Assembly: GCA_963555705.1 (NCBI GenBank)
Contig: OY743171.1
Location: 22,443,352-22,507,351, forward strand
Reading direction: 5' to 3'
Source of the DNA: Ligustrum vulgare
Taxonomy: Eukaryota > Streptophyta > Magnoliopsida > Lamiales > Oleaceae
Length of the DNA stretch: 64,000 bases
Below, piece after piece: positions 1 through 10,260 of the stretch; position 1 is the stretch's first letter; each line of letters opens with the position of its first letter. The position numbers and the translations under genes are program-made. Under the pieces are notes generated by a model. It was not told where the DNA came from and did no database searches. It saw only the letters and a program-made list of their open reading frames with translations.

Positions 1-245
1 TTTCCTGCAACATCTACCAAAGGGACAGGTATGACACCGATTACTTTTGATTTCTCTGCAAGAGCAGATTGGGAAACACAACCCATTAGACCACTGCTAC
101 CACCCCCATACACAAGAGTGATACATTTTTCCCCCAGTTTCTTTCCAAGATCTACGGCCGCTTCTAGATAACTGAAGCCTTTCCCCACTTTTGATCCACA
201 AAATACACAAATAGTTTTGATCTGTCGAAGTTTTGGTGCTTCCAT
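1..245 (-). CDS. LOG: LOG-family cytokinin riboside 5'-monophosphate phosphoribohydrolase, N-terminal part (runs off left edge)
   Basis: Read on the minus strand from an ATG at 245, the frame stays open for 81 codons to the window edge. Seen: a start region ICVFCGS followed by the diagnostic LVYGGGSSGLMG block (about residues 44-55) and VIGVIPVPL, which is the Rossmann-like N-terminal half of LOG/'lysine decarboxylase-like' proteins. In that family the enzyme releases active cytokinin bases from their nucleotide form in the cytosol or nucleus. The catalytic PGGxGTxxE motif should lie further on and is outside the window. The protein is divergent after VIP, where plant LOGs usually continue KTLMP. 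No intron interrupts these 81 codons; plant LOG genes normally have several introns, so a retrocopy is possible. The minus-strand neighbour upstream is the NABP-like frame at 556-1101. Whether the gene is intact cannot be judged. Confidence 0.85.
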   Translation of the reverse strand, partial: MEAPKLRQIKTICVFCGSKVGKGFSYLEAAVDLGKKLGEKCITLVYGGGSSGLMGCVSQSALAEKSKVIGVIPVPLVDVAG

Positions 246-311
246 CTTTGATAGTATAGAAGAGAAAACTTACCAAGAAGATGTGATTTTGGGATGCTTG
301 AACTATGAAAT

Positions 312-410
312 ATGTTTGACTATTTAAAGCCGGAAAAATTTACTGTTTTTGATTGATTCTGAAAAAGTAAAGATTTACTTTTGACAAAATCAGCCTACTT
401 TTGACTATTT
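312..410 (-). promoter_or_regulatory. possible LOG promoter: TATA-like box and W-box-like repeats
   Basis: On the minus strand CTTTAAATAG (320-329) sits 74 bp before the LOG start codon, a plausible TATA position with a short leader. On the plus strand the stretch holds TTTGACTATTT twice (315-325 and 400-410) and TTTGACAAAAT once (380-390). TTGAC is the WRKY W-box core. Further upstream are three TTTGATAAA copies (minus strand, 410-510). These are sequence matches only; promoter activity is inferred. Confidence 0.3.
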
Positions 411-555
411 TATCAAAGCTTTCATCTTTCGGTGATTTATTTTCCAGCTTTATCAAACCTCGAGAAAGGAAAATATATTTTTACCAACCTTTATCAAAAC
501 GCGTGAAAGGAAACAGAAGAATATTTTAAATATGTATCAAGAGATTTACCTTATA

Positions 556-1101
556 TCAATGCTGATTTGCCACAACCTCATTGTGTAAAACAGACTGGCA
601 GATAGGATCTTTTGCAGTTATATTTTTGAGACTATAACGATTTTTGTCTTCGTTAAACTGAGCGTATAAGGAGAGAAGTTCACGTTGCACATAACCACTT
701 GGGTGCGTCTCAAGAGTCAGTCGAATATCATCCAAAGACTCCTTACTCAGTCCACCCTTTATGAATTTGATTTTATCATCCCGATTAGTAGAAGAATATC
801 CTACTGTTTTGCAACGAGTATCACAGTTCCAACGAGCACATTTGTAGCAACCATTCAGCCTTTTTGCTCTTCGTTTCTTTGCGAAGGTGCTTTTGCCTAA
901 ACCAGGCATGTGCTTTGGAAATGTCATAGGTAATTCACCAGATAATCGAACTTTTGCTTCGATCAACCAGCGAACATCTTCTGGAATACCATGAGCCATC
1001 AGCAACCTCAACCTTTCGAGCCTAATTCGATAAATTTTTCTCAGATCATTCATAGGAAGATTGGAATAATACTTGCGAATGTTTGAAAGGATGATATCCA
1101 T
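556..1101 (-). CDS. flexivirus NABP-like cysteine-rich protein (probable endogenous viral sequence)
   Basis: An uninterrupted 181-codon frame. The centre has GKSTFAKKRRAKRL (residues 69-82), a strongly basic arginine/lysine patch, followed at once by four cysteines in the pattern C85-x2-C88-x4-C93-x3-C97, then a charged helix-rich C-terminus. A basic patch next to a small zinc-finger-like Cys cluster after a short helical N-terminus is the layout of the 3'-proximal nucleic-acid-binding proteins of Betaflexiviridae-type plant viruses (Pfam Viral_NABP), which bind RNA and in some cases act as silencing suppressors or host transcription modulators. That assignment is from motif recognition, not a search. 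At 181 residues it is longer than most such proteins because of the 62-residue N-terminal and roughly 60-residue C-terminal extensions. No virus replicase, movement or coat gene is visible nearby. It has no disabling break, which is unusual in this window. Alternatives: an unrelated host zinc-binding protein, or a chance frame. Confidence 0.55.
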   Translation of the reverse strand: MDIILSNIRKYYSNLPMNDLRKIYRIRLERLRLLMAHGIPEDVRWLIEAKVRLSGELPMTFPKHMPGLGKSTFAKKRRAKRLNGCYKCARWNCDTRCKTVGYSSTNRDDKIKFIKGGLSKESLDDIRLTLETHPSGYVQRELLSLYAQFNEDKNRYSLKNITAKDPICQSVLHNEVVANQH

Positions 1102-1485
1102 TTTTGATGGATCTAACCTCTTCCCAACATGATCTATTTAAAGGTATAAAGGAACTAAGTGGATCCATCTGATATTGATTCCAGCAAGAAAGCGCGGAAT
1201 AGAATAATGAAAAGAAGAGACAAGAATTAATGCGCTGTTTAATTTTATCGATAAAGGAAGATTTGATGATAAGATTTTGAGATACAGAATATTTTCTTGG
1301 ATTTGGTACTGATATTTTAGGTATAATAATAAGTAATTAAGGTATGGTGTGATGATACGGGAATACGTGAAAGTGAAATAAGGACCGTATCGAATCAGAA
1401 TTCATAAGTATGTACAAGTGAAAGAAATACCTTGCGGGAAATGTTGTGACAATTAAGTGAAGAATTTTAGTTATTTGGGAGCTAA
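1102..1485. other. unassigned AT-rich spacer
   Basis: No open frame or repeat recognised. The minus-strand 10-mer CTTTAAATAG recurs at 1134-1143, 32 bp before the NABP-like start. The left limit of the gypsy remnant that follows lies somewhere in this stretch; I could not place it. Confidence 0.3.
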
Positions 1486-2027
1486 TTATTTATTTGAATT
1501 TTGCAGAACGTTTTGGTTACAAATATGGGAAAAGATAAGCTGATGATATTATGTTGATTTATGAATAATATGTTTGGATATATTACATAGGGGATATTCA
1601 GGTAACCATTTTATTTACTTTGGGATATTTGGTGATAAGAAGAAATGACTAATTATTATGGTATGATATGTTAGTAAAGATTTATTGAAATTTTAGAGAT
1701 ATTAATACGAATATTTGAGGTCACATGATACGATGATAAGTGACAGGTTACATGAGTACTACAAGACATGATGAAATATCACATACGATTGGGAATTTTC
1801 CTTTTGAGTCAGAATTTATGAGTAGACACATATGTCTATTATTGATAGAAAAGTCCATGTTTTTAAGAAAAACAAAGATATGCATTTAGTCAAAGTCCAG
1901 TGGGTTAAATATAGTAGCAATGATACTACCTAAGAGAAGAAGAGAAGAGATTCTGATTAAGTGTTCAGAAATCATAAGATCAAGTAAGTTTAATTTCGAG
2001 GACGAAATTATTTTAAGGGGGTAAGTT
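1486..2027 (+). pseudogene. decayed 3' end of chromovirus gypsy pol, with polypurine tract
   Basis: The stretch aligns by eye with the reverse complement of 33495-36000, the pol-proximal end of the minus-strand gypsy element in 31044-39669 (for example the shared run around 1721-1745). Near 1852-2022 one frame reads LVKVQW, then FRGRNYFKGV interrupted by stops, which is the remnant of the integrase C-terminus and chromodomain-like tail of Tekay/Del-type elements. The purine run ttttaagggggtaag (2011-2025) immediately before the LTR is the polypurine tract. Only the last ~540 bp of the internal region is recognisable; gag, protease, RT and the 5' LTR are missing or beyond the left edge. Confidence 0.6.
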
Positions 2028-2321
2028 TGTAGCAACCAAGAATTTTTACGCGATTAATAATTATTTTAATAGAAAATCGTGTCGCTACTATTTCACCCAT
2101 TTTTATTAAGTTAACGCAGCGACGTATTCGTATAGCCAAGTCAAGAAATAATCGAGATCGTTCGATTTTAAATTAAATTCTGAATTTCTAAAAATATCTC
2201 CATTTTCTTGATTTAAAGTATATTAAGTCCAAATACTTAATTCAATGTTATCCCAATATTTATTTATACAAAAATTACTTTTATTATTTAAATTAAGAAA
2301 ATATATGCAAGCATGAGAGGT

Positions 2322-2600
2322 TCCATTATATGTAATCATGAAGAGCATAATATTTGTATAAAAAATGGAAAAGTATATGAATGATTTATATACTCCATTA
2401 TATATAATCATGAAGAGCATAATATTTGTATAAATATGGAAAAGTATATGAATGATTTATATACTCCATTATATATAATCATGAAGAGCATAATATTTGT
2501 ATAAATATGGAAAAATATATGAATGATTGATAGACTCCATTATATATAATCATGAAGAGCATATTATTTGTATAAATATGGAAAAGTATATGAATGGTGC
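2322..2600 (+). repeat. tandem repeat, ~72-bp unit, four copies
   Basis: Copies begin at about 2322, 2394, 2465 and 2536, each starting tccattatat and containing aatcatgaagagcata. Copies differ by a few bases. The array lies in the 5' half of the LTR. Confidence 0.85.
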
Positions 2601-2820
2601 TTTACTTTAAGAAAATGATGTGTTAAAATTAATAGAATTGAATGATTATGTTTACAATATGCCAACTTTATACATCTATTTAAACCCATCTCTTTTACAC
2701 ACAACTCTACACATATACACTTATTTCCAACCTCTTGACAAAATCCACAAGTAAGAGAAATTCAAGGTGGTCAAGAAAGTTTTGGTCCATTTACTACTAC
2801 ACTTCATTTTAATCTTTTAA

Positions 2821-3910
2821 AATGTAAGTATATCTTATGTTTTTATGAAAAGTAAGTATGTTTTTATGAAAGGTAAATACACCTTATGTTTTTATGAAAA
2901 GTAAGTATGTTTTTATGACAAGTAAGTATATCTTATATTTTTATGAAAAGTAAGTATGTTTTTATGAAAGGTAAATACACCTTATGTTTTTATGAAAAGT
3001 AAGTATGTTTTTATGAAAGGTAAATACACCTTATGTTTTTATGAAAAGTAAGTATGTTTTTATGACAAGTAAGTATATCTTATGTTTTTATGAAAATTAA
3101 GTATGTTGTTATGAAATGTAAGTATATATCTTATGTTTTTATGAAAATTAAGTATGTTGTTATGAAATGTAAGTATATCTTATGTTTTTATGAAAAGTAA
3201 GTATGTTTTTATGAAAGGTAAATACACCTTATGTTTTTATGAAAAGTAAGTATGTTTTTATGGCAAGTAAGTATATCTTATATTTTTATGAAAAGTAAGT
3301 ATGTTTTTATGAAAGGTAAATACACCTTATGTTTTTATGAAAAGTAAGTATGTTTTTATGAAAGGTAAATACACCTTATGTTTTTATGACAAGTAAGTAT
3401 ATCTTATGTTTTTATGAAAATTAAGTATGTTGTTATGAAATGTAAGTATATCTTATGTTTTTATGAAAATTAAGTATGTTGTTATGAAATGTAAGTATAT
3501 CTTATGTTTTTATGAAAATTAAGTATGTTGTTATGAAATGTAAGTATATCTTATGTTTTTATGAAAATTAAGTATGTTGTTATGAAATGTAAGTATATCT
3601 TATGTTTTTATGAAAAGTAAGTATGTTTTTATGAAAGGTAAATACACCTTATGTTTTTATGAAAAGTAAGTATGTTTTTATGACAAGTAAGTATATCTTA
3701 TGTTTTTATGAAAAGTAAGTATGTTTTTATGAAAGGTAAATACACCTTATGTTTTTATGAAAAGTAAGTATGTTTTTATGACAAGTAAGTATATCTTATA
3801 TTTTTATGAAAATTAAGTATGTTTTTATGAAAGGTAAATACACCTTATGTTTTTATGAAAAGTAAGTATGTTTTTATGACAAGTAAGTATATCTTATGTT
3901 TTTATGAAAA
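2821..3910 (+). repeat. minisatellite inside LTR, ~48-bp higher-order unit
   Basis: About 1.09 kb made of alternating short modules (gtaagtatgtttttatgaaa, ggtaaatacaccttatgttt and variants with gtaagtatatcttatg). The modules combine into a unit of about 48 bp with roughly 22 copies, plus variant blocks carrying attaagtatgttgttatgaa (3090-3180 and 3420-3600). Confidence 0.9.
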
Positions 3911-4422
3911 TGTTTGGATCATTGCTATGAAATCAATCTCACAAGATTGTTATGGGTTCCATATGATATGTTTATGATTATGCTAAGGGGACCGGAGTTT
4001 AGTAGCGCTACACATAAGAATTCTTGCCATTTAAGTTCGGTAAAATTCTTGTGTCTCCCTATGTTTATGAGTATTTCGATCCTATCCTATGTTATGATGA
4101 AAATGATCCATATGCTTTCAAAAGAAAATTTATGCTTGGTATACTTACTGGGATTTTATAAATCTCACTCCACGATATTTACCATTTTCAGATAATTGAA
4201 GGTTCGAGGCGGTCAACATGGAAGTGGCAAAAGTGGTTAAGATTGATGAGATAATTATGTTGAACTTTATGAAAGAAAATTATGTTCTATTTTTATTCAC
4301 AAATAAAATTATGGGATTCTAATTATTCTTTTGAATAATTTTACATTACTATTTAAGTCTCGATAATATGATATGAGTCACTTTTAGTGGCACTCGAATG
4401 GTCGAGAATTCGGGTCGTCACA

Positions 4423-4755
4423 ATTCTTGTTGGCCAAAAATTCTAGGATGTTATTTCTTAGAGTTCAAGTTTGTTTCTATCACTTAGTTGGTAAGTTATT
4501 CCTTTTTGGTAGGATTGTTTTTAATTAATTATTATCTTCCCTTATCACTATTGATTTGTAATTATCTTTGATTTCGCAGAAAATAGAGATTTTGCACAAT
4601 TAGAATTCTTGGTGGACAAGAAACTTGGGTGTGCATAAATAAAGAAAACATGGGACGTTTTTTTCAAGCCTTGGAAGTAGAAATCTATGATAGAACGAGA
4701 ACAATACAAGGCTTCCTTTTTTGTGACTTCTCCATTGTAAGAATATCATAAAGAT
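4423..4755. other. unassigned single-copy-like sequence
   Basis: No coding frame recognised. A GTAAGT-type donor near 4490 and a TTTCGCAG acceptor near 4572-4579 would bound a short intron on the plus strand, so this could be a transcribed fragment. That is weak evidence. Confidence 0.2.
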
Positions 4756-4758
4756 TTA

Positions 4759-5319
4759 GGTGGCGTTCTGTTTGTATTTTATTTTGTATTTTTATTTTCG
4801 AAAATGTTTTATATTTCCTGTTTTCATTTTTGTTTTCAAATTTGCTGAAAACGCGTTTGATTTGTCATTTCTGAAAACTATTTTTGAAAATGAAAAGTTG
4901 GAAAACATATTCTGTTTAAAATTTTCTAGAATACTATTTAAACAATTTTTAATTAATTTGCTTACAGAATACTACTGGTTCAAACTCAAATTTCCTTTCA
5001 AAATACATTGAAAATATGTTTACCTGTAACACACTAATGTGAGCACTAAGAATCTATATTAACACAGCTTGGTCATGTTCGAAATTTAGGATGCTCTGAT
5101 TCTATTAAAATTCAGAAAGTGCAAGTTGTTTCAAAAACACCAGAGTCCATTTATCAATGTATTTTTTAAAATATAACAACAAGAATTCTCACGTAATTTT
5201 TTTTTTAATGTTGATATTGAATTCAGTAAAATTTTATTTAGGCTTAGTTCCAAGTTAGGATAATTCTAAAAAAAGAAAAAAAAAATTATTTAAACTTAAT
5301 TCCAAGCTATGATAATTCC

Positions 5320-5369
<50 letters not shown>

Positions 5370-5547
5370 ATTTTAAGTTTAGTTCTAAGTTAGGATAATT
5401 CTTTAAAAAAAAATAATCCCAAAACACGTTTTCCGCATTTTTTTTTTCTTCCAAAATGCGTTTTCCAAAATAATAAAGAGAACGCGTTTTTTGTATTTTC
5501 GAAAATAAAAATAGGAAACGACCTCAAACAGCAAAGAGAACAAGGCC
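4759..5547. mobile_element. Tourist/PIF-Harbinger-like MITE, copy 1
   Basis: 789 bp flanked by TTA (4756-4758 and 5548-5550), the typical 3-bp target duplication of Harbinger elements. The ends are imperfect inverted repeats: GGTGGCGTTCTGTTTG on the left and, read on the other strand, GGCCTTGTTCTCTTTGCTGT on the right. Just inside both ends is a TTTTCGAAAA-rich palindrome. The middle has three copies of a ~30-bp module around aattccaagttaggataatt and a run of 47 A (5321-5367). No transposase frame. A reverse-oriented relative lies at 51326-52180. Confidence 0.8.
5321..5367 (+). repeat. poly(A) run of 47
   Basis: An uninterrupted A tract inside MITE copy 1. The corresponding stretch of copy 2 has shorter T runs, so the tract expanded after the copies separated. 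Confidence 0.95.
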
Positions 5548-5550
5548 TTA

Positions 5551-7048
5551 GTGCTTATACATTCATGCAAAAAAAAATCTTCAAATGACAAATCTAAAAA
5601 GTTCTCTGGGAGGAGTCTCAATTATTTATTTCGTTTAACGTTATTTGCTCAATTCATTTTTCACTCCTCTTATTACTTGTGGGAAATTTTTTGAGAGCTC
5701 CATTTTGTAACTGAACAAGTACTTCAAGACAAATTCTTGATTCCAAATTCTATGTAAGTAGAGATAAAAATGCTGAAAATTGACGAGTAAAAGGAACTCT
5801 CAATGAACAGCATGTAGGTTTCGAAATATTGAATTTTTTATTTTGATATATTAGCAGAAAAGTGGTAAAAGAATGAAGTTCTTATCTGGACATAAATAAA
5901 ACATGAGGGGCTTACCATTTTTTTTTTATTTTGATTTTGATATCAGATTTTTTCTTTTTACTTAATACTTGAACTGATATGGAATTCTGGTTCAGAAATT
6001 ATTAAAAGGGAAATCTTTTTCATTCAAAGTAAGCCTCGATTGAGAATAAAAGTAAATATTCTTTAATTTGTGTTACATTTCTTTTATAATTAGTCCACTA
6101 AATGAATTACCTTGAACATATTATAGTGATCGAAAGCAATGCACCCATTTGTATCATCCGCAATGCTATCTGCCATTCCAATTAATAAATATAAATGATC
6201 ATTGTGTAAACCGTAAGTACATTTTCTTGTGTATGTATAAATTAATGCATGTTTATTTGTCCATTATCGGTATTTGAATTGTTTCTTAACATATCAATTT
6301 TATTAAAAGGAGTAGCATAAAACCTTATATTATATATAACATTTTCGTGGTATTATATGCTTAACATACATCCGTAAGATAGTGACTTGTTTGAACACAT
6401 TTGTGTATTAATATGTTTATTAAATTATTTGTTTGAGCTTGTTGGACTCTAATAAAATATTAAGAATAAGAATTTTCATCTCAAAATATCAACCTTCTTA
6501 CTGGGAGTAGAAAATTAAAATACAGGTAAATTAATGGACCATTGACTTATTTACTCGCACATTCTTGACCATCTGACACACATTCATGATGTTATTAATG
6601 AAATTAATAATAAGGTGTATTTAATAGTACTGAACAGTATTAACGAAGTAATGATTATAGGCTAAAGAAATATCCATTTTTTCTGTCCAATTCTGCTTCA
6701 TACAACATACAAAAATATAACCATCACACACTTGATACACCGATGTTATAGTGCTGAAGATAAACTATTTAAAGAATTAGACCTTTTGGATGCGATCCAT
6801 TAGAATTAATATTACAAATATTTTTACCATCAGATAATACATGCAAGGACAAATTTGGTTGCTCCCTCACAAAATACCTTAGATTAGATATGTACTCGTA
6901 CTTTGATGATGATTTTAGCAAATCTTCATTGTTTTCAAACATTAGTGGTATGTTTAATTATGTTTACGTAATAATAGAAGACAGTGATGACAAACTAAAA
7001 ATATTTTAAAATTATATCCATTTTAGTGTTCGTACTGTGACAAGATAT

Positions 7049-7049
<1 letters not shown>
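5551..7049. other. AT-rich intergenic DNA, nothing recognised
   Basis: About 1.5 kb with no open frame, LTR end, inverted repeat or tandem array that I could support. Confidence 0.4.
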
Positions 7050-7050
<1 letters not shown>

Positions 7051-7131
<81 letters not shown>

Positions 7132-7275
7132 GTGTTATTCCTCTAGTCCATGCACTTTATTTAAAGACTCAGGATTTTGAATACTTATAGCCTAGAGAGA
7201 GAGAGAGAGGTGTGTTATTCCTCTAGTCCATGCACTTTATTTAAAGACTCAGGATTTTGAATACTTATAGCCTAT
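7051..7275 (+). repeat. (GA)n microsatellite followed by a ~78-bp tandem duplication
   Basis: A perfect GA tract runs from about 7050 to 7127. It is followed by a unit beginning gtgtgttattcctctagtcc and ending cttatagcctagagagag, present twice (about 7130-7206 and 7209-7275). The second copy is preceded by a short GA run, which suggests duplication through the microsatellite. Confidence 0.9.
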
Positions 7276-7280
7276 TATTA

Positions 7281-7755
7281 GACAACAAGTATAAAGTAAA
7301 TATAATATTTTTTGCAAGGTATAATACTTTTCTTTATTCTATTTAAAGTAAATAAAATTACATGCAGGTTGAAGTCATTCTTTACTTTTTTTTGTTACTT
7401 GTCAACACATTTCTTTGTTTCTCCTTGCTAGGTAGCTTGAGCTAATTATGAATTTTTGTGTCTGTGTGGTAACCATAAAAAATTAGCTATCATCATTCTA
7501 TCAAATCAGTCTTCTAGTTTACAAGGCATAGATTATTTTATTTTTATATGCAATTTCTTCCCGAAATTTCAGAGTTTTATCCAACAAAATAGATAAAAAT
7601 TCTTTGTTTGCAGAGACAACGAGCATAAAGTAAATATAATATTTTTGCAAGGTATGAGTACTTCTCTTTATTCTATTTAAAGTAAATAAAAGTACATACA
7701 GGTTGAAGTCATTCTTTACTTCTTTTCGTTACTTGTCAACACCTTTCTTTGTTTC
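7281..7755 (+). repeat. ~330-bp tandem duplication: complete copy 1 and first part of copy 2
   Basis: Copy 1 spans 7281-7614 and copy 2 starts at 7615. Both begin gacaac then ataaagtaaatataatattt and include ggttgaagtcattctttact. Copy 2 is cut at 7755 by the copia element and resumes at 15107-15282. Each copy ends in a TTTGCAG that looks like a splice acceptor; function unknown. Confidence 0.8.
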
Positions 7756-8241
7756 TATATATAAGGTTTCGGATCATATATGCATAGTGAAAATTACACA
7801 TACTGGAAAATATATCCCTGATGAACATTGCACTTAAGTAGAATCTGTGATAGAAATAATACTTTTGATGAATGCCGTGATTCTGAAATCTGAAACATGA
7901 GGTACAATCTTGTCACCACCAGCTATCTAATTGTCTAGCCTCTAACAGAATTCCACACATCGAGTTGAATCTAAAACTCCATCAATCTCCAACAGTTGGA
8001 ATGGATTTGAGAGAATTGATTTTTCTCTTTATGCTAGCAAGAGAAAAATTCTACGTTAGAATATTACTAAAAACTAACACTTTTTTTTTTTTCTTTTGTA
8101 ACTAAATCTATTTATTGTACGGTTTAAGTGATAGGGTTTAAGTGATACCCTATTAGGGTTAAGATAACGGGCTTGGCCATTCTTGTCCAACAAGTAACCA
8201 AAGTCCAGCCCAACCAATTGGGCTTGGACACTATTCCAACA
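7756..8241 (-). mobile_element. copia 3' LTR
   Basis: On the minus strand it begins TGTTGGAATAGTGTCCAAGC and ends at ACCTTATATATA. The right partner ends ACCTTACA, so this terminus has suffered a small TA expansion that removed the canonical CA. It contains the TTAACCCTAATAGGGTATCAC stretch and a TC-rich leader. Confidence 0.85.
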
Positions 8242-9539
8242 ATCTCCCACTTGGAAAAGATCCAATTCCAGATACTCAATTCTCACCTTTTATATGTGAC
8301 CTATTAGGTTTCGTTCACAATGGCAAACGTCGCATTATTATTAATCCAATCTGATTGGAATACGACGAATTGAAATCTCTATTCTAATTCATCCTTGGCT
8401 CACCAAGATCGATTAATCCGCGTAGCCATCCAAGATTGACATCTAGCAATGTGTCAAGGCAATCCACGTGAAAGGAAAAATCATGTCGCATGAAAAAACC
8501 TGTTTATGTGTGGTTACCGTGAAAATAGAATCCCTTCATCAAATATAACCCAATTGGTTAAGAGATATGGACAACGTCAATCTCATTGCAACCAATTATG
8601 TTATTCGCATCTTCTCTTAGTTGATTATGTTATGACTGAAAACCCTTTTCCAATTCATAGCTTCACCCCAGCCGAGGAATTTAAATCAATTTAAGTGGGC
8701 GAAATACAGGTTATAATCTCCTACTACCTAGGAGTGAAGAATCCTCATATTGGACATACAAAACCTTCATATGACTCTCACTATACCCGTACGGCGTTAT
8801 CCTGATTACTCCCTCTCAATAGCCAACATCAACGATCGCCAAAGCATAGCAATCCTCATATAAGATTCTATGATGTCCTCAAGTCAAAGGACCAAATCCA
8901 CAGCCGCGCATTAGAGATTCACCACTAACGCTTGGATAGCTATCCATGTGAAGTCTATAGGCAAACCATCCAATACTTTGTTCATCTAACAATGCATTCA
9001 CATGTTTATTCAAATGTCCCTCTACAATCTAGCTTGTGAGATGAGCTTACTTTCTTCATAAGAAAGAAATGCAACACATGCTAGTCTAACTGCGACAACA
9101 ATATCTGTATCTTATTATTACTTTGACTAGGGACAATTTTAGAATAAGTTATCAATGATTTGTATCTCACAGTCACAACACTTTGTGGCTTACAATTTAT
9201 TTAAACTTACTCTACGAACTCTATTATTTAAATGATGAGTTAAACTCAGTGTAATAATATATTTTCCTTTATTGAGACAATGATAATATATATGTTATGC
9301 TATCTCAACGATTGGATTTAGAGCATAACATCGATATTCTCCCACTAGATCCAATACCTTATGTATCCTATACATATATGTTTATATGACAGTCATATTC
9401 TTGTTGGGATAGTGGTTTTACAGGTGGATCTTCAATATGTGACTCTTCACATATTCAACATTCTCAAGGTTAGTGGGCATGAATTCTATTTTACTACAAT
9501 CTTTGAATGAGATAGTAGTCTATAAATACATACTCAGAT

Positions 9540-10260
9540 CATCGATGAGGCCCAGTTCCCTTGCTTGTGCGATGGCTCCAATGTCGTCACAGTACTCATT
9601 ATCGGAGTTGCAATGTAAGGAACAATCATAGTTCACTAATGAACTAAACGATGGAGATTGCTTCGCAAGCACCTATGTATTTGGTCTCGGTTGTATAGTT
9701 AGCGATCTTCCTCATTTTAACCATTTCAAATTGACCACACCACTACCATGAGTTAATTCACAACCAGACTGGATATCATTCATCCTTTCCCGGATTGAAT
9801 GATGGTATCTCTATACCCAAAGACTGTAAGTCTACATTTCTTCTCATGTCTATTGTATTCTTAGTGCTTCTCAAGTACTCAATAATACAAAAAGTATCAT
9901 ACATACTGTCTCGTTTAAGAAGATCTTATTGTCAAACAATCAAGCATCTTCTTCATATCATTCTTTCTCAATATGTGTTCTAAACACCATTTTGAGAAGA
10001 TTAACCCCAAAACTTTTGGGATAAAATCCTACATTGGATTCATTCATGCTAAGTCATTAGCTTTTTATCTATGTACATGGACTGAGAAATCAAAAGAACT
10101 TTCCAGATCTATCACTATAGATTCTGGTTCCCAAAGTGAAGGTCTTATTCTCATCCATCTTAGAGAAATTTTAAATAATTGCACTTTCACTTTCAAGGTT
10201 AGATATTCAACTTTTGATCAATAGTATGTTATCTACATATAATATTAGACATATTGAACA
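9540..10260 (-). pseudogene. decayed copia reverse transcriptase and RNase H
   Basis: On the minus strand, near 10248-10222, one frame reads ILYVDNILLI, a mutated form of the copia RT catalytic box YVDDxLL (the second aspartate has become asparagine). About 150 bp on is LGTRIYSDRSGKFF, matching the usual LGIxIxRDRSxxxL after the RT core. Near 9690-9640 is TTETKYIGACEA, corresponding to the copia RNase H STTEAEYIAACEA block, followed at 9590-9545 by GAIAQARELG (family: AIxLAxNPxxHxR). Stops and frameshifts separate the parts, so no protein can be made. Confidence 0.7.

Larger units (their letters stand above)
2028..4422 (+). mobile_element. 3' LTR of a plus-strand Tekay-like gypsy element
   Basis: It starts TGTAGCAACCAAGAATTTTT directly after the polypurine tract and ends CGGGTCGTCACA at 4422, homologous to the ends of the LTRs at 31044-33494 and 37229-39669 (read on their own minus strand). 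Length is 2395 bp, inflated by two minisatellites (2322-2600 and 2821-3910). A second LTR and a target duplication cannot be checked because the left end is not in the window; the right flank begins ATTCT. A TATA-like stretch with a C-rich leader near 2665-2720 may be the LTR promoter. The open frame around 3914-4195 is not conserved and is not called a gene. Confidence 0.75.

Noticed and set aside
685..900. Plus-strand frame of 71 codons
   Set aside because: It lies wholly opposite the NABP-like frame and shows no domain; shadow.
2821..3910. Regular repeats that might suggest a CRISPR-like array
   Set aside because: The units are contiguous with no unique spacers, sit inside a plant LTR and have no cas genes near; it is a minisatellite.
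3914..4195. 93-codon plus-strand frame after the minisatellite
   Set aside because: It lies within the LTR, is not conserved in homologous LTRs and has no recognisable domain.
4490..4580. Host intron with GTAAGT donor and TTTCGCAG acceptor
   Set aside because: No coding exon on either side; such pairs occur by chance in AT-rich plant DNA.
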